A stretch of 32,657 nt of DNA. It comes from Gammaproteobacteria bacterium (GTDB lineage: Bacteria > Pseudomonadota > Gammaproteobacteria > GCA-002705445 > GCA-002716945). Below the pieces are notes generated by a model, which was given only the letters and a program-made list of their open reading frames with translations, made no database searches and had not been told where the DNA came from. How positions within the stretch are numbered: position 1 is the first letter of the stretch; the number at the start of each line of letters is the position of its first letter. Shown one piece after another: positions 19,234 to 27,504 of the stretch. Position numbers and translations under genes: made by a program. The stretch spans positions 1-32,657 of the forward strand of contig PBFS01000010.1 in NCBI GenBank assembly GCA_002718845.1. The letters run 5' to 3'.

Positions 19234-19258
19234 TAAAAAAAGGACAATAAACTATAAT

Positions 19259-21034
19259 ATGCAAATGATGTTCTCTTTAAAGAAATTATTGACTATATTG
19301 GTATTTATAATGTCAACATCTGTTGGTTATTGTGAAGTTCTCAAAAATGAAAATCCGACATTCCTTCCGCCTGACGAAGCTTTCATTCCGTATATAAATT
19401 ATCAAGGTGATGACTATATACAAATAAGATGGGATATAAAAGATGGTTACTATTTGTATATGGGTATGTTTGAATTTTCTACAGATGACCCAAATATCAA
19501 GATTACCAAAGTAATCATGCCAGATGGGGTAAAAAAGAAGGATGAGTTTTTTGGAAATGTTGACGTATATTATAAATTAGCAGAGGCAAATGTTTATTTA
19601 GAGCAACCAATAAATAAAAATATAAACCTAATTGTAAAATATCAAGGTTGTGCAGATGCGGGATTATGCTATCCGCCCATAACAAAAAAACTTGGGGTTA
19701 TGATAAATTCATATAATGTTCCTGATTTTAAAAAAACAAGTTTAGAAAATGATCAAATTTCAATTAGCAATAAATTAGGCAGTCAATCTCTAGGGTTGAA
19801 TATTATATTATTTTTTATCGCTGGCTTACTGTTATCTTTTACTCCTTGTGTATTTCCTATGATTCCAATATTAACAGGGTTAATAGTTGGACAAGGAAAC
19901 AACTTAACACCAAGGAAGTCTTTTTTACTTTCGCTTACATATGTATTATCTATGTCTATAACCTATGCAATTATAGGAATAATTGTCGCGTTATCTGGTA
20001 GTAACATCCAGGCAAATATTCAAAACCCCTATGTAATTACTATGTTTGCTGGATTATTTGTATTGCTGTCTTTATCTATGCTGAATGTAATAAAAATAGA
20101 AATGCCAAGGTTAATGCAAAACATCTTAATAAATACTTCTAATCAGACAACTTCGGGCACATATGTAGGAGTTGGAGTTATGGGATTTTTATCAGCTCTC
20201 ATAGTCGGTCCATGTGTTACAGCGCCTTTAATTGGGGCACTATTATATATAGGCTCTACAAAAGATTATATTATAGGAGGGGCAGCGCTTTTTTCATTGG
20301 GTATTGGAATGGGTTTCCCATTATTAATACTTGGTTCTTCAGCCACAAGAATTATAAAAAAGATTGGTCCATACTTAGCTTTAACTAATAAAATTTTTGG
20401 CCTTTTATTTTTAGTTGTTGCCATATGGTTATTGGAAAGAATTTTATCTATTCATGCATCTGCATTTTTATGGGCTATATTATCAATACTTATACTTTTG
20501 TTATTTTATAACTCTGAAGAAGGGAAAATATTATTAAAGCCTACGGTTAAAATTATTATGTCTATGTTTTTATTAGGATATTTTTCTTTACAAATTTATG
20601 GAATTAATACAAATAATAATTTTGATCCGGCCACAAGTTTTATTAAAAAGGAAACATCATTAAATTTTATTAAAGTTTATAACAGCAAAGAATTATTTAA
20701 AGAAATAAATAACTCAAAAAAAATAACCATGGTGGATTTATATGCCGATTGGTGTGTTGCTTGCAAAGAATTAGATAAGTATACATTTGCTGATTCAAAA
20801 GTTCAGGAAAAACTTTCAAAAATTAACTTAATTAAATTAGATATTACGAAAACTAACGAAGATAATAAAAAATTTTTAAGTGACTATAAACTATTTGGTC
20901 CGCCTGCTATATTATTTTTTAATTCCAATGGCAGTGAGATTAAAAATTCAAGAATAGTTGGTTATGTAAATGCAAAAATATTTTTAAAAAAATATAATAA
21001 TATACAAAACATCTCTTTATCGTTAAAGTTGTAA
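19259..21034 (+). CDS. dsbD: Thiol:disulfide interchange protein DsbD
   Basis: Membrane protein of 591 aa that moves electrons from cytoplasmic thioredoxin to periplasmic DsbC, CcmG and similar partners. All three domains are present. The N-terminal periplasmic domain has a disulfide pair at C131 and C137 (GCADAGLCYPP). The eight-helix membrane domain carries redox cysteines C197 in FTPCVFPMIP and C319 in VGPCVTAPL. The C-terminal thioredoxin domain has C499-VA-C502 in DLYADWCVACKEL. The signal peptide ends around SVGYC. Starts at ATG 19259, 19265 or 19268 are possible, with no well-placed Shine-Dalgarno for any. It is followed by aroQ 67 bp later. It may serve cytochrome c maturation for the respiratory chain that receives sulfur electrons (inference). 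Confidence 0.95.
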   Translation: MQMMFSLKKLLTILVFIMSTSVGYCEVLKNENPTFLPPDEAFIPYINYQGDDYIQIRWDIKDGYYLYMGMFEFSTDDPNIKITKVIMPDGVKKKDEFFGNVDVYYKLAEANVYLEQPINKNINLIVKYQGCADAGLCYPPITKKLGVMINSYNVPDFKKTSLENDQISISNKLGSQSLGLNIILFFIAGLLLSFTPCVFPMIPILTGLIVGQGNNLTPRKSFLLSLTYVLSMSITYAIIGIIVALSGSNIQANIQNPYVITMFAGLFVLLSLSMLNVIKIEMPRLMQNILINTSNQTTSGTYVGVGVMGFLSALIVGPCVTAPLIGALLYIGSTKDYIIGGAALFSLGIGMGFPLLILGSSATRIIKKIGPYLALTNKIFGLLFLVVAIWLLERILSIHASAFLWAILSILILLLFYNSEEGKILLKPTVKIIMSMFLLGYFSLQIYGINTNNNFDPATSFIKKETSLNFIKVYNSKELFKEINNSKKITMVDLYADWCVACKELDKYTFADSKVQEKLSKINLIKLDITKTNEDNKKFLSDYKLFGPPAILFFNSNGSEIKNSRIVGYVNAKIFLKKYNNIQNISLSLKL

Positions 21035-21101
21035 TAATTCCTTGTAAATTCGTCTAATATCTGTAAACTTCAATTAAAAAGCTAAAAGAAAAGGGGTTAT
21101 T

Positions 21102-21542
21102 TTGACTGATATTTTATTAATAAATGGTCCAAACTTAAATATGTTGGGCACTAGAGAACCTGAAATTTATGGTAGTGATAGTTTATCAGATATAGAAAAT
21201 GCTCTAAAAGTTTTAGCTAAAGATAACAATGTAACGATTAGCTTTATGCAATCAAATGCTGAACATGAGATTATAAACAAAATACAAGAAGCTAAAAAAG
21301 ATTCAGTTAAATTTATACTTATAAACCCTGGCCCATTAACACATACTAGTATCGCTCTTAGAGATACTTTTCTCAGCACATCAATACCTTTTATAGAAAT
21401 ACATATTTCTAATATCTTTGAAAGAGAAGATTTTAGAAAAAAATCATATTTAAGCGATATAAGTTCTGGTGTTATTTCTGGTTTTGGTACCAATGGATAT
21501 AAGCATGCATTTATGCAAGCAATTAATATAATTAAAGGATAA
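21102..21542 (+). CDS. aroQ: 3-dehydroquinate dehydratase, type II
   Basis: Dodecameric shikimate-pathway enzyme, 146 aa, converting 3-dehydroquinate to 3-dehydroshikimate. Motifs: LLINGPNLNMLGTREPEIYG, containing the catalytic Arg and Tyr of the flexible lid; SNAEHEII; the active-site block INPGPLTHTSIALRD, where family members usually have NPGAYTHTS or NPAAFTHTS; and EIHISN with the catalytic His. Start is TTG 21102, well supported by AAGGGG at 21091-21096 with 5-nt spacing; there is no ATG before the conserved core. It is 2 nt upstream of accB in the common aroQ-accB-accC order, likely one operon. Confidence 0.94.
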   Translation: MTDILLINGPNLNMLGTREPEIYGSDSLSDIENALKVLAKDNNVTISFMQSNAEHEIINKIQEAKKDSVKFILINPGPLTHTSIALRDTFLSTSIPFIEIHISNIFEREDFRKKSYLSDISSGVISGFGTNGYKHAFMQAINIIKG

Positions 21543-21544
21543 TT

Positions 21545-21991
21545 ATGGATTTAAGAAAAATAAAAAAATTAATGGAGTTATTAGAAGAATCTGGTTTGTC
21601 AGAAATTGAAGTTAAAGAAGGTGAGGAGTCTATAAAATTATCTAGAATATCTGGAATACAACCTCAAGAAAATGTAGTAAATGTAGCAACTTCACAAGCA
21701 TCTAGTAAGCTTGATAAAGATGATGCTAAAGATGTAGACAAAAAAGATATTCCTGATGGAGATGTTATTACATCTCCAATGGTTGGAACATTCTATAGAT
21801 CTGCATCCCCAGATTCAAAACCTTTTGTTGAGAAGGGACAAAAAATAAACAAAGGGGAAACTCTTTGTATATTAGAGGCAATGAAAATGATGAATCAAGT
21901 AAGCGCTGAAACTGGTGGAACTATTATTGATATCTTAGTTGATGATGCTGAGCCAGTAGAATTTGGTCAACCACTATTCATAATAAAATAA
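21545..21991 (+). CDS. accB: Biotin carboxyl carrier protein of acetyl-CoA carboxylase
   Basis: BCCP, 148 aa. The N-terminal segment MDLRKIKKLMELLEESGL is the conserved dimer/AccC-contact region. A charged, Ala/Pro-poor linker (about 37-70) is followed by the biotinyl domain with ITSPMVGTFYRSASPDSKPFV and the biotinylated K114 in EAMKM. It carries carboxybiotin between AccC and the carboxyltransferase AccAD (not in the window) in the first step of fatty-acid synthesis. It abuts accC exactly: the stop ends at 21991 and the accC ATG begins at 21992. Confidence 0.97.
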   Translation: MDLRKIKKLMELLEESGLSEIEVKEGEESIKLSRISGIQPQENVVNVATSQASSKLDKDDAKDVDKKDIPDGDVITSPMVGTFYRSASPDSKPFVEKGQKINKGETLCILEAMKMMNQVSAETGGTIIDILVDDAEPVEFGQPLFIIK

Positions 21992-23335
21992 ATGATTGAG
22001 AAAGTTTTAATTGCCAACAGAGGCGAAATTGCATTACGTGTTTTAAGATCATGTAAAAAACTAGGTATAAAAACTGTTGCTATACATTCAACAGTTGATA
22101 GGCAATTACCTCATGTAAAAATGGCAGATGAATCTGTATGCATAGGCTCAGCAAATCCAAATAAAAGTTATTTAAATATACCTTCCATAATTAGCGCTGC
22201 AGAATTAACCAATGCTGACGCAATACATCCAGGATATGGTTTTCTGTCTGAATCATCAGCTTTTGCTGAAATTGTAGAATCCAATAAATTTATATTTATA
22301 GGTCCTTCAAGTAAAGTTTTAAAAAAAATGGGAGATAAAATTAAAGCAAAAAAAGCAATGAAAGATTTTGGCGTACCTTGTATACCTGGATATGATGGGA
22401 TTTTACCTGAAGATATTAAATCAAATATTAAAGAAGCAGAAAAAATTGGTTTCCCAATTATGTTAAAAGCTATTCATGGTGGCGGTGGTAGAGGAATGAT
22501 GGTAGTGCACTCAGCTCATGAATTTGCTAATGCTATGAATATTACCAAAACAGAGGCTCAAAATGCTTTTGGTAATGGTGATTTATATTTTGAAAAATTT
22601 TTTGATAAGCCTAGGCATATAGAAATACAAGTATTGTGTGATAATCATGGAAATGCAATACATCTGGGAGAAAGAGATTGTTCTTTACAAAGGAGAAATC
22701 AAAAAGTTATCGAAGAAACAACTGCTGTTAACATACCTAGGGAAGAAATTAATAAGATTGGTAATGTTTGTACTGAAGCTTGTAAAAAATTAGAGTATAG
22801 CGGTGCTGGGACGTTCGAATTTTTATACCAAGACGGACAATTCAGTTTTATTGAAATGAATACAAGAATACAAGTTGAACACCCTGTTACTGAATTTCTA
22901 ACTGGTATTGATTTGATATCTCAACAAATTCTTGTTGCTGGAAACAAAAAATTAGAAATATCTCAAGAGGATATTACATATAAAGGACATGCTATTGAAT
23001 GCAGGATTAATGCTGAAGATCCTGAAACATTCATACCTTCTCCTGGACGTATAGATTTGTTTCATCCGCCAGGAGGACCAGGAGTGAGAATTGATTCCCA
23101 TATATATAGCGGTTATGATGTTCCTCCAAATTATGATTCATTAATTGCAAAAATAATTACGCACGCAGAGAATAGAGAAACTGCAATCAAGAAAATGTTG
23201 TTTGCATTAGATGAAACTGTGATAGAGGGGATTAAAACAAATATTCCATTACACAAGAAACTGTTGAAGAGTGATTTTTTTGTTAATGGCAATTTTACTA
23301 TAAACACATTAAATGCATTTATAAAAAAATCCTAG
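21992..23335 (+). CDS. accC: Biotin carboxylase subunit of acetyl-CoA carboxylase
   Basis: ATP-grasp enzyme, 447 aa, the standard length. It carboxylates the biotin on AccB using ATP and bicarbonate. Blocks: VLIANRGEIALRVLRSC at the start, HPGYGFLSES, the glycine-rich loop HGGGGRGMMVV, FDKPRHIEIQVL, GERDCSLQRRNQKVIEE, EMNTRIQVEHPVTE with the catalytic residues, and HAIECRINAEDP. It starts immediately after the accB stop. Its stop is 6 bp from that of the convergent phosphoesterase, inside an 18-bp palindrome. Confidence 0.97.
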   Translation: MIEKVLIANRGEIALRVLRSCKKLGIKTVAIHSTVDRQLPHVKMADESVCIGSANPNKSYLNIPSIISAAELTNADAIHPGYGFLSESSAFAEIVESNKFIFIGPSSKVLKKMGDKIKAKKAMKDFGVPCIPGYDGILPEDIKSNIKEAEKIGFPIMLKAIHGGGGRGMMVVHSAHEFANAMNITKTEAQNAFGNGDLYFEKFFDKPRHIEIQVLCDNHGNAIHLGERDCSLQRRNQKVIEETTAVNIPREEINKIGNVCTEACKKLEYSGAGTFEFLYQDGQFSFIEMNTRIQVEHPVTEFLTGIDLISQQILVAGNKKLEISQEDITYKGHAIECRINAEDPETFIPSPGRIDLFHPPGGPGVRIDSHIYSGYDVPPNYDSLIAKIITHAENRETAIKKMLFALDETVIEGIKTNIPLHKKLLKSDFFVNGNFTINTLNAFIKKS

Positions 23336-23352
23336 TTTTATTTAAATAAAAC
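23335..23352. repeat. 18-bp perfect palindrome over the accC/phosphoesterase stop codons
   Basis: GTTTTATTTAAATAAAAC is a perfect inverted repeat that begins at the last base of the accC stop and covers the stop of the convergent phosphoesterase gene. As RNA on either strand it could fold into a 7-bp stem followed by A/U-rich sequence. This might serve as a weak bidirectional terminator, although its near lack of G-C pairs makes that doubtful. Confidence 0.4.
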
Positions 23353-23863
23353 AATAAGGCTTGATAGTCCAAATATTCTTATCGTTAATTATTATTTGCA
23401 TAAAACATGAACCGCCATCTGTATTTCTGGTAAAACCACTAGCGCCTGGATTAAGCACCCATGGCTCATAGTCTTGATCACATACTTGTCGATGAGTGTG
23501 TCCATAAATTATTAATTTAGAATCAGGGAATGTTTTTCTTAAATCATCATGTGATGGTTGGCTTCCAAATGTATCTCCATGAGTTACAGTAATGATATTC
23601 GAACCTATCTTGATTCTTTCTAGTTTATTGAGTTTAGAAATAATATTTTTATCTTCATTGGTATTAAAAAATTCTGGTATATCATTATTTCCAGCTACTA
23701 CATAAACATTATTGCAATAATTTTTTAAATCATTAATTATTTTTGTACTCATTACATCTCCAGCATGAATAATCATGTCTGTATTTTTTAAATAAGGTAC
23801 TATGTTTGAATTTATACATCCATGTGTATCAGAAATTATGGATATAGAGTTTACCGTTTTCAT
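23342..23863 (-). CDS. YfcE/MJ0936-type metallophosphoesterase
   Basis: Calcineurin-like phosphoesterase, 173 aa from ATG 23863. All five metal motifs are present: SDTHG, HAGDV, GNND, THGD and YGHTH, the compact YfcE/Vps29-like layout. It would hydrolyse a phosphodiester or phosphomonoester; the substrate is unknown. I prefer ATG 23863 (MKTVNSISIISDTHG) over TTG 23887, because the longer frame would overlap the upstream gene by 20 nt and add residues absent from the family. It is 4 nt downstream of the 117-aa gene and is probably the last gene of the sat/apr cluster on this strand. A link to sulfur oxidation is only positional. Confidence 0.85.
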   Translation of the reverse strand: MKTVNSISIISDTHGCINSNIVPYLKNTDMIIHAGDVMSTKIINDLKNYCNNVYVVAGNNDIPEFFNTNEDKNIISKLNKLERIKIGSNIITVTHGDTFGSQPSHDDLRKTFPDSKLIIYGHTHRQVCDQDYEPWVLNPGASGFTRNTDGGSCFMQIIINDKNIWTIKPYCFI

Positions 23864-23867
23864 TAAT

Positions 23868-24221
23868 CTAAAATATTGTGGCTCCAAATATTTTTATTTT
23901 TTCATCTTCTTTACCAAGAACTAATCTTCCTAAAAAATCACCTGATACTGAATTGCTTTTTTGTTTAAAAAGCACGGTCACATAATCATCTCTTCTTAAA
24001 CACCCTAGGAATTCTTTATTTGTTGATAGGCTTGTGAGTATTTCGTTTCTAGCCCACTGTTTTCCTATCTCAACTTCATTGGATGCTAGCATCATTTTTT
24101 TTGAAAAGTTTCTTGTGAAACCATTATAATCTTTTTTATTAGAACTTTCGATAAGTTCATCCCATAAAGGATTGGCAATTTCTAGAATTTCTTCATCCGT
24201 TTTTTTTTCTAGAAGACTCAT
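23868..24221 (-). CDS. Conserved-looking hypothetical protein downstream of aprA
   Basis: Not recognised. 117 aa, no signal peptide, no membrane segment, and one cysteine (FLGCLRRDD). An acidic/amphipathic helical N-terminal third (EILEIANPLWDELIESS) is followed by KKDYNGFTRNFS and KQWARNEILTSL. The C-terminal half is rich in beta strands (DYVTVLFKQK, GDFLGRLVLG, KIKIFGATI). This helix-then-curved-sheet pattern loosely recalls small NTF2/SnoaL-like proteins, but that is a guess. It begins 6 nt after the aprA stop and ends 4 nt before the phosphoesterase, so it is almost certainly co-transcribed with aprMBA. It could be an accessory or assembly factor of APS reductase. Confidence 0.75.
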   Translation of the reverse strand: MSLLEKKTDEEILEIANPLWDELIESSNKKDYNGFTRNFSKKMMLASNEVEIGKQWARNEILTSLSTNKEFLGCLRRDDYVTVLFKQKSNSVSGDFLGRLVLGKEDEKIKIFGATIF

Positions 24222-24227
24222 TGATAT

Positions 24228-26093
24228 CTAAGATGCTTCTGTCTCGCCCTTATCTTCATCTTCTATTAGATGATATATAGGTGCTTTTTCCAGTGTAAAC
24301 TTCCCAGTTTTAGGATCTCTGCGTGACAAAGTTAAACAATGCCAGTTATCATCATCAAGTTTTAAGAAGTCACCTCTATAGTAGTAACCAGGCCAACGAG
24401 TTTCTTCTCTAAATAATGTATGTTCAGTTACACATTGCGAAACAAGAGCTCTATGTTTAACTTCCCAAGCACGCATTAATTGATGGTAATCCTCAGCTCC
24501 TATATGCTCTAAGTCTTCTTGTAAAATCCCAAGGTCTTTTAGTCCTTTTTTAAGCGTATTAGCATTAGTCATATAATTCGTGCCAATCCCACCCACATAA
24601 TCATCCATAATTTTTTGAAGACGCTGTAAAGCTTGTATCGGTAGCAGATAACTTGGAGATACTGTGCCAGCAGTAATCTCATTTCGACCAACTTGGTAAT
24701 TTTCTAGTGGTTTAAATACTTCTGTTTTAAAATTATCAATTTGTTCTTCAGTTACTTTTATGTTTTGCGCTCTGCCATCGTTAATATATTGGACTGCAGA
24801 TTTAGCGCATATACGCCCTTCTGTAAATGAACCTGATGAAAAGATATGAGGTGTACCACCTGCGGCATCACCAGCTCCAAAAAGTCCTTCTATTGTCATC
24901 ATTCTGTTGTAACCCCAAAAATATTCTGGTGGTGATAAATCTTCTGGGCCACTAACCCATGCTCCAGAACAAGTTGCATGAGAGCCCATAACATAAGGTT
25001 CTGATGTTGTTAATTCTGGATTTTGATATTTAGGGTCAATATCTTGAGACGCCCAAACAACAGCTTGCCCGACCGTCATACCAAGGAAATTTTCCCAACC
25101 AATCTGCTCTAAATGAGGGTCCTGGAATGCTTCCATAGTAACCATATGTATTGGACCACCACCGGCTGCTGTCTCTTGAATAAATGCATGGTTTCTTAAG
25201 CATGTTGGTCGAGGAACATGGTCAATATATTCTCCAACAATTTCTTTAGTATTGTCATACCATTTTTCTTCGTAATTTTCTCCGTTCGCATTTTGAGTAT
25301 AAGTTTTAAGATGTAAAAAATAAGCCCCAACTGGTCCATAGCCATCTTTAAATCTTGTTAAAACAATACGGTTTTCCATTTGAGTCATTTTTGCACCAAC
25401 AGCAATTGGAAGTGCGTATGCAGAACCATTACTCCAAGGAGCATACCAGGTTCTACCCATACCCTCTCCTACTGAACGAGGTTTAAATAAATGAGAGGCT
25501 CCTCCAGCACAACATATAACTGCTTTTGCTCTAAATACATGGAAATCTCCAGTTCTCATATTAAAACCAACTGCTCCACCAATACGATTTTCTTGTGTTT
25601 CATCCATTAATAAGTGTGTAATCATTACTCTGTTATATATTTTATCGGCAGATTTTTTAGCGGCCTCAGCAACTATTGGTTTATAACTTTCGCCATGGAT
25701 CATAATTTGCCACTTCCCTTCACGTTGATAACGGCCAGTTTTTTCATTACGCATTAATGGCAGTCCCCATTCTTCAAACATATGAACTGCTGAATCAACA
25801 TGACGTGCTGCATCGTATGCAAGATCTTCGCGAACCATTCCCATTAAATCATTACGTGCATAACGAACAAAATCTTCAGGCTGATTCTCATCCCATTGCA
25901 TTCCCATATAACAATTAATAGCGTATAACCCTTGAGCTACTGCTCCACTTCGATCTATGTTTGCCTTTTCGGCACATATAATCTTCATATCACGACCCCA
26001 ATAACGAGATTCAAATGTTGCGCCAGTACCTGCCATACCACCTCCAACAACTAAGATGTCGCATTCTTCATAATGTGTTTTTCTTTTAGCCAT
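24228..26093 (-). CDS. aprA: Dissimilatory adenylylsulfate (APS) reductase, alpha subunit
   Basis: FAD-containing catalytic subunit, 621 aa, the usual AprA length. In sulfur oxidisers it runs in reverse, joining sulfite and AMP to APS and passing two electrons to AprB. The N-terminal Rossmann motif is VVGGGMAGTGATFESRYWG, followed by EKANIDRSGAVAQGLYAINCY. Also typical are WQIMIHGESYKPI, CCAGGASHLF, FGAGDAAGGTPHIFSSGSF and EETRWPGYYYRGDF. It is cytoplasmic. Its ATG overlaps the aprB stop by 1 nt (TAATG), a sign of translational coupling that would keep subunits balanced. Oxidative direction is inferred from AprM, from sat adjacency and the lack of any qmo gene here. Confidence 0.97.
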   Translation of the reverse strand: MAKRKTHYEECDILVVGGGMAGTGATFESRYWGRDMKIICAEKANIDRSGAVAQGLYAINCYMGMQWDENQPEDFVRYARNDLMGMVREDLAYDAARHVDSAVHMFEEWGLPLMRNEKTGRYQREGKWQIMIHGESYKPIVAEAAKKSADKIYNRVMITHLLMDETQENRIGGAVGFNMRTGDFHVFRAKAVICCAGGASHLFKPRSVGEGMGRTWYAPWSNGSAYALPIAVGAKMTQMENRIVLTRFKDGYGPVGAYFLHLKTYTQNANGENYEEKWYDNTKEIVGEYIDHVPRPTCLRNHAFIQETAAGGGPIHMVTMEAFQDPHLEQIGWENFLGMTVGQAVVWASQDIDPKYQNPELTTSEPYVMGSHATCSGAWVSGPEDLSPPEYFWGYNRMMTIEGLFGAGDAAGGTPHIFSSGSFTEGRICAKSAVQYINDGRAQNIKVTEEQIDNFKTEVFKPLENYQVGRNEITAGTVSPSYLLPIQALQRLQKIMDDYVGGIGTNYMTNANTLKKGLKDLGILQEDLEHIGAEDYHQLMRAWEVKHRALVSQCVTEHTLFREETRWPGYYYRGDFLKLDDDNWHCLTLSRRDPKTGKFTLEKAPIYHLIEDEDKGETEAS

Positions 26094-26566
26094 TAGTAGT
26101 ACACTCCTTGTTTTAGTTTGCCAACTTTTTCCATTTCTGGTAATCCACCATCTATTTTTAGGTATTCTGGTTCATTGTAGAGAAGCTGAGACTCTAAATC
26201 TTTTTTAGTTGGTACTTTTTTTTCAGCTAATTTAGGTATGCATTTACCCCAAGGTTTAGTTGTAATAGGAGATACAAAGGTTTTTATAGTTCCATTTCGG
26301 AATTTAATTTTCCAAGATATAGTTCCTTTTGCTTCTTCGCGTAATACGCGAACTTTATGTCCCATTGGTGCAAAATCTGCGTAACCTCTAACGTCTATTG
26401 CATTTTGTGGACAAGCTTTAACACATGAATAACATTCCCAACAAAAATTAGGTTCAATGTTAACTGCACGTCTTATTGTTTTATCAATATGCATTATATC
26501 TGAAGGACAAATATCCACGCAATGTCCGCAACCATCACATCTAGTCATATATACAAATGTTGACAT
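26093..26566 (-). CDS. aprB: Dissimilatory adenylylsulfate (APS) reductase, beta subunit
   Basis: Iron-sulfur subunit, 157 aa, with two [4Fe-4S] clusters. The first is held by C10-x2-C13-x2-C16-x3-C20 in CDGCGHCVDICP, the second by C42-x2-C45-x2-C48-x3-C52 in CWECYSCVKACP. The rest is the AprB-specific C-terminal extension (KFRNGTIKTFVSPI, KPWGKCIPK) that wraps around AprA. It carries electrons between AprA FAD and the membrane partner. It is 12 nt downstream of aprM and its stop overlaps the aprA start. Confidence 0.97.
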   Translation of the reverse strand: MSTFVYMTRCDGCGHCVDICPSDIMHIDKTIRRAVNIEPNFCWECYSCVKACPQNAIDVRGYADFAPMGHKVRVLREEAKGTISWKIKFRNGTIKTFVSPITTKPWGKCIPKLAEKKVPTKKDLESQLLYNEPEYLKIDGGLPEMEKVGKLKQGVYY

Positions 26567-26578
26567 AAACTATACTCC

Positions 26579-27370
26579 TTAATAATTCTGTGGTTCTGAG
26601 CGTTTTATACCCAAACCATACTCTTCTGGTTTATCTACAGGCTCTGGTAAAAAATCTCTTGAGCCGTCTGCTTCAGCTAAATGTTTTTGTATTGCTGCTC
26701 CAGGTTTATAGAACATATGTGCAAATTTAGACCAATATACTCCTCCAAATAAAACAATATTTGAAACTATAAATAAAATCAAAAATAAAGTAGATAGACC
26801 GCTAGTTCCAGATGATTGAAAATAAGACCATAGTAAACCTGATGTTGATGTTGCTACAAGAGCTAATACAAATAAATCTGCCGTGACTATTCTGTACCAA
26901 GGATTACCCTCTACTCTAACATCTACTCTTAAAATGAACCAAAACCAATAGCCGCCTATGCACGTCATTAGGGCACCTAGATGCCATAAAAGCGGATAAA
27001 TTATTGGGGTTGATGATGATGTGGGATAACTAAAAATCATTATGATTGATGTTATCCAAAAAATTATTGTGCCGTACATACCAAGTAAATGAGCTAATCT
27101 TCTTTGAAAACCGCAAAATTCAGCTGAAGTTGCTACGTCATGAGCTAGAGTTTTTACAATTATAGATATTTTTTCACCCGTAGGTACATGTCGGGTAGCA
27201 GATTTTTGTAGTTTTTTTAAATTTTCAAAAAAGTATTTTGCATTCTTTTTATGAATCATATCAAGTATCGTTCCACCAACAGTTAAAATAACCATAACTA
27301 CCACAAACATTTGCATTGTTAATGGTGATATCAATCCTGATAATTCTACAAAAGGGTTTACTGTAAACAT
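26579..27370 (-). CDS. aprM: AprM, membrane anchor/electron-transfer partner of APS reductase
   Basis: Inner-membrane protein, 263 aa, with about five or six hydrophobic segments (near residues 18-36, 96-114, 122-145, 160-180 and 189-211). Histidines that could hold heme b include those in RRLAHLLGMYG and LLWHLGALM, with another in SKFAHMFYKPG; the layout recalls the NarI/QmoC membrane domain. In Allochromatium vinosum the same order sat-aprM-aprB-aprA is known, and AprM is thought to take the place of QmoABC in linking AprBA to the quinone pool. GGGAGAG gives a good ribosome-binding site before ATG 27370. The C-terminal 50 residues are soluble. The assignment rests mainly on position plus membrane topology. 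Confidence 0.87.
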   Translation of the reverse strand: MFTVNPFVELSGLISPLTMQMFVVVMVILTVGGTILDMIHKKNAKYFFENLKKLQKSATRHVPTGEKISIIVKTLAHDVATSAEFCGFQRRLAHLLGMYGTIIFWITSIIMIFSYPTSSSTPIIYPLLWHLGALMTCIGGYWFWFILRVDVRVEGNPWYRIVTADLFVLALVATSTSGLLWSYFQSSGTSGLSTLFLILFIVSNIVLFGGVYWSKFAHMFYKPGAAIQKHLAEADGSRDFLPEPVDKPEEYGLGIKRSEPQNY

Positions 27371-27396
27371 ATATTCTCTCCCTAGTATCTTCTTAG

Positions 27397-27453
27397 AATG
27401 CTTTAATTTTCTAGCATTAGCACTCTCTCATCTATATTCCTCATGAGATTATA
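27397..27453 (-). promoter_or_regulatory. aprM upstream region: -10-like box, mini-ORFs and hairpin
   Basis: Reading on the minus strand: TATAAT (27453-27448); the 8-bp palindrome CTCATGAG (27447-27440); GAGGA (27442-27438) spaced 6 nt from a five-codon frame ATG AGA GAG TGC TAA (27431-27417); and a second tiny frame whose ATG overlaps that stop (TAATG). The stem AATGCT/AGCATT (27418-27413 and 27402-27397) starts at the second frame's ATG. The gap between sat and aprM is 134 bp. It may hold an internal promoter or an attenuation-type leader, but no -35 is clear and the boxes overlap each other. Confidence 0.3.
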
Positions 27454-27504
27454 ATGTAAATTAACAATATTAGGAATTAATTATTTATAAAAAATGATAA
27501 ATTA

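Noticed and set aside
19253-19258. TATAAT directly before the dsbD ATG as a leaderless promoter
   Set aside because: The TTGAAA-18-TATATT pair upstream is a better promoter, and TATAAT is frequent by chance in this base composition.
23864-23887. TTG start of the phosphoesterase
   Set aside because: It overlaps the upstream 117-aa gene and adds residues not found in the family; ATG 23863 is better.
27417-27425. TTAGCACTC, one half of a CIRCE (HrcA) operator, near aprM
   Set aside because: The second half, GAGTGCTAA, is not present 9 bp further on, and no chaperone gene follows.
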